A DNA stretch of 64,000 bases from Cliona cf. orientalis (lineage: Eukaryota > Porifera > Demospongiae > Clionaida > Clionaidae): NCBI GenBank assembly GCA_963930775.1, contig OZ005697.1:62001-126000 (forward strand), written 5' to 3'. The notes under the pieces are model-generated. The model was not told where the DNA came from. It was given only the letters and a program-made list of their open reading frames with translations, and made no database searches. Made by a program: the position numbers and the translations under genes. Shown here in pieces: positions 1-11,637 of the stretch (its first letter is position 1; each line of letters begins with the position of its first letter).

Positions 1-1747
1 CCCCTCTCGTGTGTCTGCTTGTGCAGGGAGTCGTTATCGGAGGAGTCTAGTGGCAGCAAAGGAGGGAAAGAGTGGGAGGGGTGAGAGAACGCAGCGGCAG
101 GGATGTCCTCCAGGCTACTGGCTCCGCCCACTCCTCCAGCATTTCCTGTCTTCAGTGGTTTGTGTCGCAGTTTGTGAATGTGATACTCACCAACGTTTGG
201 CCTCTGTATGCAAAACAATGACCCTAATATAATAAACACCAATAGAACACTGTACAGCTGTCCCTCTTATGCAATAGGTGCCTAAGAGAAAGCTGAGTGC
301 ATATACAATGAAATGTACATGTACCTGGTTGAGTAGCTCTCTCCCCAAGCCTAGGAACTGGTTGAGAGCAAGAAATGTTACCCTCTGAAGACGCAGCATG
401 ATGATCTGCCCAGAGACACAAGTAACCAAGTTATAATTATTGATAATGTGTTAACTCACTTGGACCATTCGCAGCATTGAGTCAGGATTGTCTTCAAAGA
501 ACTTGTCAAATGCCTTCCCACTGATTCTGTGAGAGAGAGAGAGAGGATAATACTCAGCTCATGATGACACTGAGCTGACTCACTGTAGCACATAGCTGTC
601 TCGCATGGCTCGAGCTGTGACCGTCTTGAATGGTTTGGGGTGACCAGTGATTGCATCGAGAATGCTGAGCATACTGTGAACACTTTCACCTGGCCCCACC
701 TCCTTCAGGGGGAGCTCAGTACCATCCTGGGGGGCAGGGGGGCAGGGAGGCAGGGGGGAGAATTGGAAAAAATACCCATACAATATCATGACTTATACAG
801 AGCATAAATTTTGTAATAGTACATTTGTGTGATATTATTTTTCCCCTCACCGACTCCATGATGTAGACCTTGAGCCTTCCATTTTTGACAACATAGATAC
901 TGTCGTCCAGCTGTCCGGGCCGAAACAGGATGGCCCCAGAAGGTACAAAGGTCGTCTCCACGTGCTTACACAGTTCCATAAACAGTGGTTTCTCAAAATG
1001 TCCAAATGCACGGACACTCTTTAGAAGATAAAGCACCTCAGATGGTATGTTACTGTCTCCCTGGGTGATTAGGTAATAAATTATTAATAAATTTAATGTT
1101 AACTAACTCTGGGGGAGTGTTTTTGTCTCACTTCTAGAGGGTCTGCTTCAAGAAAGGCTGCTGGCGGCTCTTTGTACAACTGACGCTCGGGAATATCAGG
1201 TCCCTGGAGAAATCTAAGCACAAAGATAATCATCAGAATGCATTGGAAATCTCATTGCAGGTTTTGATAACAGATAGCTCTGTGCTTGCAAAACACATCA
1301 ACGATGTTAGATGTATACCTTTTAGCAATATTGACTACTTTCTCCCTGGGCCGCCTCCTGAAGTGTCCCAGTTCCATTCCAGCCTTGCGGATCATCCGCT
1401 TCCCATAATAGCGAACAATGTCTCTCTTTCTAATCCTCCCTCCAGGTGCCTGACTCGATGCAACAGAGGACTCTAATAGAACATCAGATCAATTCTTAAA
1501 CGCCTGACTATCGTCTTGCATGAGCTAAATGGCTACATACACACGTGCACATACCTCCCTCTACTAGTTCACTCGGCGGCTTAGCTCGCCTCAGAAGGAT
1601 CCATAGCAGCACGGATAACAGAAACACCGCGAAGATCACGCCCATCAAAAGCTTGTGATCGACACAGAATAGCTGTATAGCGACTATGGTAGTCCGTATA
1701 GCCTCCCCAAGCCTCCAACCTCGCAGAAGTTCAAGCACAGACTCCAT
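1..1747 (-). CDS. PNPLA6: PNPLA6/7-like neuropathy target esterase, 5' part (partial)
   Basis: Encodes the N-terminal third of a patatin-like lysophospholipase of the NTE family, an ER-anchored enzyme that deacylates (lyso)phosphatidylcholine. Exons read on the minus strand: 1555-1747, 1319-1472, 1132-1213, 851-1060, about 584-726, 460-525, 328-413 and one running off the window below about 154. The first exon carries a single hydrophobic membrane anchor ([20 protein letters not shown]). The second has the basic stretch [18 protein letters not shown] typical of the family. Later exons form the first cyclic-nucleotide-binding-like domain ([58 protein letters not shown]). Start is the first Met, just before the anchor. 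The catalytic patatin domain lies outside the window, so activity cannot be judged. PNPLA6 and PNPLA7 are vertebrate paralogues; the gene here is probably pro-orthologous to both. Confidence 0.9.
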
Positions 1748-2029
1748 TTCTCACTCTTTCCGCATGCATGCAGCGCAGCTGGCTTCCTTCAATATTCCAC
1801 TCCAAATCGTAAATTCGGGTAATTAGAGAAGAGTGCGGAGCTGTGGAGATGTGTTTGGATGAAAGTAGACCGTGTTAGGAAACAAACTTGGCGGAGGAGA
1901 AGGAGGATCTCAGCTGGGTCAAGCAGCCAAATGGCGGCAAGGAAAGCCAGGTGCGTCCAATCACCTCGCAAAAATTATGATCATGTGTAGTTCACTGCAT
2001 TTGGTGGGCGTGGCGCCTGCCTGCACTCC

Positions 2030-5023
2030 ATGATCCACAGGTTGAGCGAATTTGAGAAGGTGCTGTCTGAAGATCGCATTGATATGAGAAAACTGAGGCA
2101 GCTTTGCTTCCAAGGTAAGCCTATTCACAAGCCGTGCAGCTTAATAAATATACTGAAGCCAAAGATCCTACTGCGCTTAACTGGCTTCATCCATTCAGTC
2201 ATCTCACTCTGTATACACAATCATCTAACACCTATGATCTGGTGTCTGCAGGTTGTCCAGAGGAGGAGGGAGTGCGGGCTACATGCTGGAAGGTAAGCCT
2301 CATCAAATCAACCCACATTTGCAGTCCTTTGCTGATGTTATTGCATTGTATGTGTTTTTTGTTTATTTAGCTGCTATTTGGGTATCTGCCTCCCTCCACG
2401 AAGGACTGGAGGAGTGTCCTCGACTCACAGAGGTCAGAGAGAGATAGTTTATGTATAGGAGGCCAGTGTGTACATATGTTATTGCATGCATGTTAACAGT
2501 TATGCATACTATGTGTAATATCGTTAATAATTTTGTGGTGTTCTGTATGCATGTTGGTATGATGTTGTAATTCCAGGAAGCTGTACCATCAGCTGATGGA
2601 GGAGATTCTTTACAACCCTCACACAATGGAGGACGCTGGGGACATGGTCGATCATGTGAGTCAACATTACGTCATACCATTATCTGCTGACGCTGTGATT
2701 ACAAATACCATGCGTGCAGCCGCTGAACCCTGACCCCACCAGCCCATGGAAACGATACTTTGAAGACAACGACATTCTTCATCAGATTGACAACGACACT
2801 AGGTAGTGCATGGCATCATGAGCTCAATCACTACATAAAACTATTAAATTTTTGCGATTCCTTTCAGGCGTCTCTATCCAGATATGTCGTTCTTTCAGCT
2901 GCCCACTCCTTACCCCAGAGCTAACTTCAGTGCAGGTCAGTCCTAGATTAGTGGGTGTGGTCACATTATGAAGTGTGAGCGATGCATTATTATGACCATG
3001 CTGCAGGTATTGAGGCACTGAAGGAGAGAGTGGAGAAAACATCGCTGCCATCACAGCAAGTAGCCACCTCTAGAATGGGAGCAAGAAATGTATACTCAAT
3101 TAATTGTTGGGGTGGAATTTTGACTTATTTTGTCGATGCTGTTTAGGTATCGAGAGGTGGGGTGGCGGCTGATATGGAGCCATACTACCCACTGAAGGAG
3201 GGGGAGGAGGCACACTGGGAGGTAGGTCACATGACATGCATGTGACAGAGTACGTACAGTGCTCCCACTTTCTCCAGGTCGTTGAGAGAATTCTATTTCT
3301 TTATGCCAAGATCAATAAGGGAATAGGCTATGTTCAGGTATATAAACCATGTGGTTGTATTGATTACGATTTCATAATTGTATTTCTTTGGGGAATTAAC
3401 TTGTATTGATGCTGTAGGGCATGAATGAAGTGCTCGGTCCAATCTACTATGTGTTCGCTCAGCATCCAGACCCCAAGTGGAAAGGTTCGCTGGAGAGAAC
3501 TATTAATTTTGATGCATTCATTATGCTGGTTGATGTTTGTGATCATGAATGTGTTTTATCAGAACATGCTGAGGCAGACAGCTTCTTCTGCTTCACCAAC
3601 CTAATGACAGAGGTGGGAGATAAGTTCACAAAGAAGCTGGATTTCTCACACACTGGAATCGGTGAGTCAAAAATAATAACAATATTATGACAAGTGATTA
3701 TTTTCTGACTTTAATAGGTGGAGCTATGGGTCAAATGATGAAGTTACTGAAGGAAAAAGACCCAACTCTCCACAAGCACCTGGTCAGTCTTCTCTACTCA
3801 CTCTAGCTACAAGATTTAGTGTGATGGTGATATTATTATATCCCGTTACTACATTGTTGCTATGTGCATTAAAATCCATATAGAATAGCTACAGGCAACC
3901 ACAGTGCAATATGAGTAGCTTTGGGCAACCACAGTGCAATATGAGTAGCTACAGGCAACCACAGTGCAATATGAAGTACTCTAGGCAAAACGGTCCCAAG
4001 ATCAGAGTCTCTCAGCGACTCAGTGCTCTGTAAACTGTTTCAAAGGAGCGTATGGCGGCAGGATATCGAAGTACTGAGTGGTTTGATGCGAAGGGCGGAG
4101 TCCAGCTCGAGGAGTCCGATGGCATCGATCGATTGCCAGGTACGCTTACTGCGTAGCCACTTTAAATAGCATGGAAATGCGTAGACTTGTTTCTAGGATA
4201 AGCAACAGTTCGAGCTTTGTTTCTTGGCTTCTAAAGTCGATAATGCTTGGACACACTTCGCGATTCGATAGTCGTGTCAATTTGACCACACCCCTCGGTC
4301 ACGAGACCATCAGAAGTTCAACTGACGTTCAAGAGCCTCAGCGGCTCGACTCGGAGAGCGGCTTTGTGTGTCCGTTTCGAGTAAGAGACGAGCCTATTTT
4401 TCTTTATTTTCTAGTGTTCTATGCGTATCCATGGTAGCTATGCCCACGGGATATAAAATAGTTATATCACGCGCACTCGGGATGCATGGCATTTATTGCC
4501 CTCAACCCTCGGGCACAAGGCCCTCGGGCTTCGGTGCAATAAATGCCATACATCCCTCGCGCCCATGATATAACTATTACTTATTATTCTTTTGCCTGCA
4601 GCAAAAGGTTGGCATGGACCCAACCTTCTTTGGATTTCGCTGGATCACTCTACTCCTCTCTCAGGAGTTTCTCCTCCCTGGTATAATATTATTATAAGAA
4701 AGAAATACTTTCTATTGTCAATGTTTCAGAAATATTTCCCTTTTCAGAGGTGATTAGAATCTGGGACTCACTTTTTGCAGATGAGAAAAGATTTGATTTT
4801 CTGATCTTCCTATGTGCAGCTATGATCATGTGAGCCCAGCCCTCTACCCTTTGATGTCACATGACATCATTAATATTGTGTGTGTATGTACAGGTCGATC
4901 CGTGGTCAGCTGCTCAAGGGAGACTTCAGTGACTGCATGAAACTTCTACAGAACTACCCTCTCTCCGATACACAACCACTCATACTCAAGGCTCAAGACT
5001 TGCACAAATTCCATAGATTATAG
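2030..5023 (+). CDS. TBC1D13: TBC1 domain family member 13 (Rab GTPase-activating protein)
   Basis: A Rab GAP in which nearly the whole protein is the TBC domain. Human TBC1D13 acts on Rab35 in endosomal/GLUT4 traffic. About fifteen exons can be joined: 2030-2114, 2252-2292, 2371-2432, 2577-2655, 2720-2802, 2868-2935, 3007-3059, 3147-3221, 3278-3337, 3418-3484, 3563-3661, 3719-3782, 4602-4680, 4748-4829, 4894-5023. The product follows the family closely: CPEEEGVRATCWK (arginine-finger region), AHWEVVERILFLYAKINKGI, YVQGMNEVLGPIYYVF, EHAEADSFFCFTNLM, FFGFRWITLLLSQEFLLPEV, RIWDSLFADEKRFDFL. The dual-finger YVQG glutamine is present. Start is the first in-frame ATG and gives an N-terminus slightly shorter than in vertebrates. 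Its upstream neighbour PNPLA6 starts 283 bp away on the other strand. The 0.8 kb intron 3783-4601 holds a tandem repeat and a hairpin element. Confidence 0.95.
3887..3980. repeat. 30-bp tandem repeat, three copies, in a TBC1D13 intron
   Basis: Three consecutive units of the form AGCTaCaGGCAACCACAGTG followed by CAATATGAGT, with a degenerate fourth start. The units are nearly identical, so the expansion is recent. No coding potential. Confidence 0.85.
4458..4577. mobile_element. MITE-like hairpin in a TBC1D13 intron
   Basis: A 120-bp inverted repeat. The left arm ATAGTTATATCACGCGC continues to ATGGCATTTATTGC. The right arm runs GCAATAAATGCCAT to ATGATATAACTAT. The loop contains CCCTCGGGC repeats. 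No ORF. The shape and intronic position fit a non-autonomous inverted-repeat element. Confidence 0.75.
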
Positions 5024-5183
5024 CACTAATTGGAATCTATTTTGCAGTATTTCATTCGTTGCCCCCTCGTAATATATTATGATTGTAGATATAAAGATCC
5101 TGTGTGTGTGTGCCACTGGCTATTATGACAAACATTAAGAATTATTTTTTGTCACAAAACTAAAAATTAAAAATAACACACTA

Positions 5184-7494
5184 TTAATCAGAATCAGATG
5201 TAGTGGCAGACTGCACAGAGTATACGAACCACATAGCAACGGCCAACAAGGCCACGCCCACTCCGGCTAACAGACTAACAAGTTTACTGTAACTCTTAAC
5301 AACTTCTCCATCATCTGTTTCTGTGCACGTGGCGACAGGAGTCGCAGTCTCAGAGGTCAAAGGACACTCAGGGGTCAAATCTGGTGCCGCCTCCTGCTGT
5401 TGCAGCTGTTCCAGCACATCAACCTTCACATCCGCTGTCTCGCAACCAATCAGATCACTCACACGCCCAACACATTCCTGCATCAACAAAAAATAACATC
5501 AGTGCTGCATAGTGGAAGCTATCATAATTATTATTATCATAAAGAGCAGTGTGCATGGTTTATCACAATGATTAGCACAGACATACCTCAATAGACTCAG
5601 AGGGTAGCAAGTATTCAGAGAGCTGGAAGTGAGTGTGAGGGAGAGAGACAGACACTCGGCAAGGAAGGGGCTCTCCATCACAGCCTAGACACACAGCAAC
5701 AAACATTGATGAGCTACATTGATCACCCATCTCGAGTAGGCACTCACTGAGTGTTTGATTTGCTGATGTGGAGTCATCAGTAGTTGCCTCTCTCAGGGCA
5801 GCTGCTCGAGCCAACACTGTTCGCTCGGCATCTTGCTTCATCGCCTAAAATATTGGATAAGTTTATAACAATTGGCTGTATGGATTGAAAGGTGGAAATG
5901 GATCCAACTCACTTTGATAGCATCATCAACAGTAGCCTTTGGAGGTAGGAATGCAATGAGTGAGAGAGATCCGTTGATGGCAATCCTCCTAGGCCGAGGG
6001 AGCAGCTCAGGCAGCGATGCATCAGACTGATACGGCTACACGGGCGATAAAGAAACACAAAAGTAACAATGAAAGTGGCTTGAGAATACAATTTATCTTT
6101 TGTGTACATACAGACCTGTAGTAGCCAAGCCATCTTGATGTTGTTCTTGGAGGGTGAGGACTGAGATGATGAAGAGCCTTTCTTTGACTTGATCAACTGC
6201 TCCGCTCCATCGGTGACCAGACGCCCTCTCACCGTCAGCACAGCGTCACTCAGCACACCCAACAGTGGCTGAAACAATTTTAACAATAAAATTAGTAACT
6301 AATACAGTCCCTCCTTATATAAAATTTTGCTGGACGTTATCCGGCAGAAATATTTTAAAATTTTGCTGGACATTGTCCGGCAGAAAATATTTCAAAATTC
6401 TGCTGGACATTGTCCGGCAGAAAATATTTTGCTGCAGAGAATATTTTATTGGATGTTGTCCGGCAGAGAATATTTTACTGGACGCTACATCAGTGGTAGT
6501 ACTATTGACTTAGGAGCATAATTTTTATGACATTATGGTTACCTTGAGCAACTCTCGAGTGGTGAGCTGTTTGTCACTGTCAGTTGATCTCAGAGAGGAG
6601 GTCCAGTTGAGCTGAAGGACAGACTCACACCGACTCCAACCACTCGAGTGACTCTGGTACTTCAAATCAGCCGGACGAAACCCAGCCTATAACAAGGGAT
6701 TAGTCATAATAGTCAGGTGATGAGAGAGAGAGAGAGAGGGAGAGAGAGAGATTACCCTAGAATCAGCGAGGTCAATTGTCTGACAGACAGATCTATAAAG
6801 GTAATGGATAAACTCTGTTAAGGAAGGAGGCAAAGGAGTTATTCTCTCACTTCTTTGAATTTGTAGGCAAATGGAGAATGATGTGGTTGATATGAGGTAG
6901 CCAGCGATCGTTGCGCTGGAGAGAGTTGATTCCACTCAACCACTGACGCACTCTAAGCTGGAGACCTTTGAACTGCTGGGTGGAGCAACAGACAGCCACG
7001 CCCACTATCGACAGCCCTCCGCAAAGCAGTGCATACACCTGAAGAAAAATTATGACAATCATCAGCACAATGATACTCGTTCAGCTAATTACATTAGTGC
7101 CTTACCTGCTTAGCATGTTCCAGAATCCACCAATCAGGTACTATCTCATCCGCCTCCCCAACAGCCACGCCCACATCATCCTCCGATTCTAATTAATAGA
7201 GATAATTTAGGGATAGATTATATTAAATTTTTTTCAAACGAGATATGTGAATTTACCACCGTCTTTGATATCCTTCAAAGCTGGTGTAAGCACAAACAGG
7301 GACACATAATCCTTACTGGAAGTCAACTGTAGGCAAATTAGGATAATTAAAGGGGTCACACAAATTAAAATCAGGGATAATATATTCGGTGCGTTTACCT
7401 GACCGATTAGCAGTCCCACGTGAGGTTGGCGAGTCCCAACTAGCTGCTCAAACTCAGCGCGTAGACGATCCTCAAGTACAACAGTTCGACCCAT
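5184..7494 (-). CDS. ODR4: ODR-4 homologue, ER membrane protein
   Basis: A type of single-pass membrane protein needed, in C. elegans, for trafficking odorant GPCRs to cilia; the human homologue interacts with UFSP2. The reading starts MGRTVVLEDRLRAEF, which matches the conserved MGRT start of the family. An in-frame upstream Met at 7530 would add 12 residues and is less likely. Further exons read HVGLLIGQ, SSKDYVSLFVLTP, DEIVPDWWILEHAKQ, YALLCGGLSIVGVAV, RPADLKYQSHSSGW and MAWLLQ. The C-terminus carries one hydrophobic segment (LVSLLAGVGVALLAVAMWFVYSV) and a short tail, as in the family. Introns are GT-AG. The gene is head to head with CFAP20, with start codons 177 bp apart. An intron around 6.3-6.5 kb is filled by palindromic tandem repeats. 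Confidence 0.9.
6321..6485. repeat. ~37-bp palindromic tandem repeat in an ODR4 intron
   Basis: Four to five units, each centred on the near-palindrome TGCTGGACATTGTCCGGCAG followed by an AT-rich AAAATATTTcAAAAT stretch. Units become more degenerate to the right (TTGGATGTTGTCCGGCAG). The intron remains spliceable, because exons on both sides join in frame. Confidence 0.85.
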
Positions 7495-7536
7495 CTTGAT
7501 CTCGAGCTCGAGGTTAGGTACAGGCGGCACACATTT

Positions 7537-7604
7537 GGTAAAGGGTCGACACGTGCACCTTTTACTATGATGTAATCCCTAAAGTTTGAGAGTTGCTTAG
7601 CAAC
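7537..7604. promoter_or_regulatory. Divergent ODR4/CFAP20 promoter with X-box
   Basis: Between the two start codons lie GGTAAAGGGTCGAC (7537-7550), a variant of a motif repeated at other head-to-head promoters in this window, and GTTGCT-T-AGCAAC (7592-7604). The latter fits the RFX X-box consensus RYYNYY-N1-3-RRNRAC on both half sites. It lies 67 bp upstream of the CFAP20 ATG. X-boxes are the known RFX sites of ciliary genes. Binding here is inferred. Confidence 0.7.
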
Positions 7605-7670
7605 CAGACAACAGGAATCAAAGCAACTTTGCAAGAGTGAGAATCGTTTCAAGATCTGCTGCAGTTGGAG

Positions 7671-9197
7671 ATGTTCAAGAATACTTTTCAGTCGGGGTTC
7701 CTCTCGATACTCTACAGCATCGGCAGCAAACCGCTGCAGATATGGGAGAAAAAGGTAAAGCTACTTCTAGTGGCAGTGCCAGTGAGGGAGTATTTGATAG
7801 AAACACATGATCACAAACATTTTGTAGAAATCGACCAAAGCTAAAGATTTATAATACTTTGATAGAGCTTATAATATGGGGGAGTCATAAAGTATCAAAA
7901 TTATTAAAGGATTTTCTGCTCAGAATCATTTTGATTTTGCTGGTATCCTTAATAAAGCCCACCATGACCTTTGCAGGTTAGAAATGGACACATCAAACGA
8001 ATCACAGACAATGACATTCAGTCGCTGGTGCTGGAGATTGTTGGAACCAACGTCAGGTGAGACAGTCAACATCTATCGTCATAATGAGCAATAATATTTT
8101 AATTCTCCCTCTCTCTATCTTTTGACCACTGCACATGCCCCCGTCCATGCAGCACTACCTTCATCTCTTGCCCTGCTGACCCCAAGAAGACTCTTGGGAT
8201 AAAGTTACCATTTCTTGTCATGATCATCAAAAATTTGAAGAAATACTTCACATTTGAAGTTCAGGTATATCATTGAAGTCTATGCTGTACCTATTAAACG
8301 GTGAACTAGACGCCTGCTATTATGCATTCTCAGGTGTTGGATGATAAGAATGTTCGCCGTCGATTCCGAGCATCGAACTATCAGTCGACGACGAGAGTGA
8401 AGCCATTCATCTGTACGATGCCTATGAGACTGGACGACGGGTGGAACCAAATCCAATTCAACCTCTCGGACTTCACTAGGAGGGCGTATGGAACAAACTA
8501 CATCGAGACACTTAGAGTGCAGGTGAGGGAGGGAGAGAGGGAGAGAGAGGCTGGCATATCAACTGTAACCACATTGTCCCAATAGTATTTTCAGTGGCGA
8601 GTGGGAGGGATGGCGGGTGGCTATACAGTAACTCTCATGATGAATTAGTGGAGGAATTCCCTCTGTGAAAACTCAGCCTTGAATGTGACAGCATGAATCA
8701 ATGTGGCCAGACATAGCAGAATACTCCACTGGAAATTGGGATGGAGAAAGTTGATCCTCATGCCCATTAGACTATAATATTATAGTACACACACCAGTGA
8801 CATTGTTATTGGTGTTGGGTAGCTATGGTATATAGAGCTCTGGAAGTGCTGCTGTTAGCACCAATTAATGTGTTAACACATTATTGAAGAAATGTTTTAT
8901 TTTGCTAGATCCATGCCAACTGTCGCATTCGTCGAGTCTACTTCTCCGACAGACTCTACTCTGAAGATGAACTACCAGCAGAGTTCAAGCTATACCTACC
9001 GGTACAAAACAAGGTGAGACAATAATCTTATGCATGGCTGTTTATATAGAATGTAAGCCCCTTCTCTTCCTGTGTCAAAAATGTCATCTGTACACACAAA
9101 CATACACACACACACACACTCACAGCAACAGTCGACTGGGGGTCAGCAACCGGCAGCCCCTGCAGGGGGCGGGGCTACGGCAGCCGCTCAGTCATAG
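7671..9197 (+). CDS. CFAP20: Cilia- and flagella-associated protein 20 (CFAP20/BUG22)
   Basis: A very conserved axonemal and centriolar protein, an inner-junction component that helps tubulin modification and ciliary beat. Six exons join in frame: 7671-7754, 7977-8056, 8153-8264, 8334-8522, 8909-9013, 9126-9197. The start [20 protein letters not shown] is the family signature. It is followed by [98 protein letters not shown] and [18 protein letters not shown]. The C-terminal tail ([16 protein letters not shown]) is longer and less conserved than in vertebrates. The upstream X-box fits RFX control. Confidence 0.97.
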
Positions 9198-9496
9198 AAC
9201 CAACAAACTCCACCCACCCATCCACTCATACACACCGTCACCATCCCCCCAAGTACAGTACACTCTCAGCTGCCTCTTGTGGTACAGCACCATAGCACTA
9301 CAGGACTGTCTATTGTCACTGTGTATTGTACTGTCAATGGTTTAAAAATGAAAGATCGCTTAATGAATGGTGAAGTGTACTGCATGAGATATACTGGTAC
9401 ATAAAAATTATTATGCACTAAAGACCTGCTGTTCTTCACAAAAGATGAAATTTGATTCCACGTGCATGCAGAGATGGAGCTTGAATAGAAAATGAG

Positions 9497-10441
9497 TTAA
9501 TTGAACTGTTCATTGTTTTCAGTGAAGTGGCCTGTAAGATGCCTGCTCTTGGCAAAGATGAGGTAGCCGACTCCAGCGCCGAAGCACACTGCCAGGAACA
9601 ACCAGCCGTTGAATGTCATGACTATGAGCATGAGAATGTAGCCATAGGCCACCTGAAACACGTGAAGAACACTCTGAAGAATGTGCACGCTCAGGCTCAA
9701 ACTGTAGTAGCGAAGTCTGCACAAGTATGCGTGTGTGAGTGTGTAGACCACAGGTGTGGAGGAGAGAGAGAGAGAGGGAGGGAGAGGTGACACAGACAGA
9801 CACAATAATCAATATTATTATGATCAGATGGTAATCTCGTGTCAAGCATCAGAGGTCAGAATCAGGGACTCGGGACAAGTCTAAAAAATGTTTGATCGCA
9901 AAACATCAGATCTGGGGACAAAGCTAGTTTTCTCCAATTACTACAGAGTACAGGAGTACATTGCGTTATTATTAATAACAGGGATTTACCCCTTATTTTG
10001 TTTGTGGGAGCTTTGTTCATTGCTGATGAGTGAGCTCTTATCAGTGTGGTGAGTGGTGAGCATGAGATTGGCTGGTGACTTCTGCCTTGAGTGTTTGCGC
10101 CAGTGAGTGTAGTCCCAGTAGATCAGATACTCACGAAGGGTCTTCAGACCTTCGTACAGCAACGCCAAAAGAAATGACGCTATTATCGCACCTACCAGCT
10201 CTGAAGGAAGGACACACAATCTCATGAATCACAAATTGGGCCAGATTTGTGATCACGCATAGTTATAGACTCACGTCCCACTGAGTTGACTGTCCAAGAG
10301 GCGAATAGTAATCCACCTGGCACAGTATGGCTAAAGTGAAACGTCATCTGACGCTAGAGGAATAGCAGTATACACATATTAAAGTTTATTCTGACAGCAC
10401 AGACAGTAGATTGTTACCATCCACGGCATAGTATCATTCAT
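9497..10441 (-). CDS. SLC31A1: CTR-type copper transporter, copy A (SLC31 family)
   Basis: High-affinity Cu(I) transporter family: a trimeric channel with three membrane helices per subunit. Four exons: 10418-10441 (MNDTMPWM), about 10275-10355 (RQMTFHFSHTVPGGLLFASWTV, first helix begins), 9990-10201 (ELVGAIIASFLLALLYEGLK-type helix then a hydrophilic loop), 9497 to about 9722. The last exon has helix 2 with the M-x3-M selectivity pair (YILMLIVMTFNGWLF) and helix 3 with the G-x3-G packing motif (CFGAGVGYLIF). The N-terminus is short and poor in Met clusters, which is closer to the SLC31A2 type. A second copy follows in tandem at 10671-11441. The C-terminal Cys/His tail typical of CTR1 is absent (ends TENNEQFN). 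Confidence 0.88.
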
Positions 10442-10670
10442 CTCGGTTGATTCTCAGACTAGCTTCGACCTAAGAAACGCCAAGGCTCGATCGATCGAGG
10501 TGCCCTTCCTCTCTCTCTCTCTCTCTCTGCTGCTGCACTAAGACACTATAACAGGAAGCGGAAGCCAATAGCCATGCTAATCACTTTCCTTATATAGAAT
10601 AACACACAAACATTGCATGCACACAATAGAATTATGCTATAAAACTGGTTTTGGATAAGTTTTTTTTTTG

Positions 10671-11441
10671 TTAGTGGCAGTGTTCATTGTCGTCTCTGCT
10701 GGTGATGCTGGCCCTCCCAAAGGCCTGCCTGCAGCGGCCAAAGATGAGGTAGCCAAGGCCAGCTCCAAAACACACGGCCAGGAACAACCACCCGTTGTAC
10801 GTCATGGCGATCAGCATGAGGAGGTAGGCCATACCAATCTGGACAACGTGAAGGGCTGACTGAAGCACATGGAGAGGATTGATGTACTGATGGAATACAT
10901 TCCTGCGAATCTCTCGCCAAGTGAAGTCATAGCTGAAAGGAGAAAATATACAAGAAATTATTAATTAAAAAAATTTTTAGAAAACTTCAATGAAGTATTG
11001 CATTCCTGAATCTAGGCCTATAAAGTGAATATTTTCCGCTCACAGTGATATATCAGTCTCCGTGTCGTTCATCATGAGATTCTCTCTGCTCTCGGAGCGT
11101 CTGTAGACGGGTAACTTGCGCTGGATTCGCTGGAGGTCATAGTACATGAGCAGTTCACGACCTGTCTTCAGTAGCTCGTAGAGGATAGCCAAGATTAGCA
11201 CCACAATGATCGCTCCAACCAGCTCTGAAATAAGAAATTATGCTAATGACACATAATATATGATTTCTGGCAGTAATTTTAATACCTCCAGCATTGTTCA
11301 AATTCCAGGTGGAGAAGAGCAGAGGTCGTTGTAAGCCAAAGAAAAACGACATGGCCATATGCATCTACGCATGTGCAAAAGTAGTAAATTATAGATTATG
11401 TGGATGGAGTATCAACTTACTGAGTTGTTCATAGGCATCAT
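10671..11441 (-). CDS. SLC31A1: CTR-type copper transporter, copy B (SLC31 family)
   Basis: Tandem paralogue of copy A, 230 bp upstream on the same strand. The first exon encodes MMPMNNS and joins an exon starting MHMAMSFFFGLQRPLLFSTW, giving a short Met-rich N-terminus (MMPM, MHMAM) that could capture Cu(I). The next exon carries ELVGAIIVVLILAILYELLK and a basic loop. The final exon has YLLMLIAMTYNGWLFLAVCF with the M-x3-M pair and GAGLGYLIFGRC with G-x3-G. The tail ends DDNEHCH, so Cys and His close the protein as in CTR1. That contrasts with copy A and suggests division of labour. Head to head with the S28 peptidase gene, 197 bp between start codons. Confidence 0.88.
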
Positions 11442-11637
11442 CTTGACAACAGATCCTGCTAAACGTCTTGAGCACTACTTTATAAAGCCCTACCTGTGTC
11501 TTGCAGTGCAGACTAGACTGAGAGGGCAGCTGTGTTTTGTCACATGACTAGCCAGCTCAGCATTTATAACATTGCATCATCTGAGGCCACGTGTACGTGT
11601 GTACATACCGATATGCGATATACATTAATATAGCAAG

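Noticed and set aside
940-965. AAAGGTCGTCTCC match to the promoter-like motif
   Set aside because: Lies inside the PNPLA6 coding exon (VETTFVPSG), so the resemblance is explained by codons.
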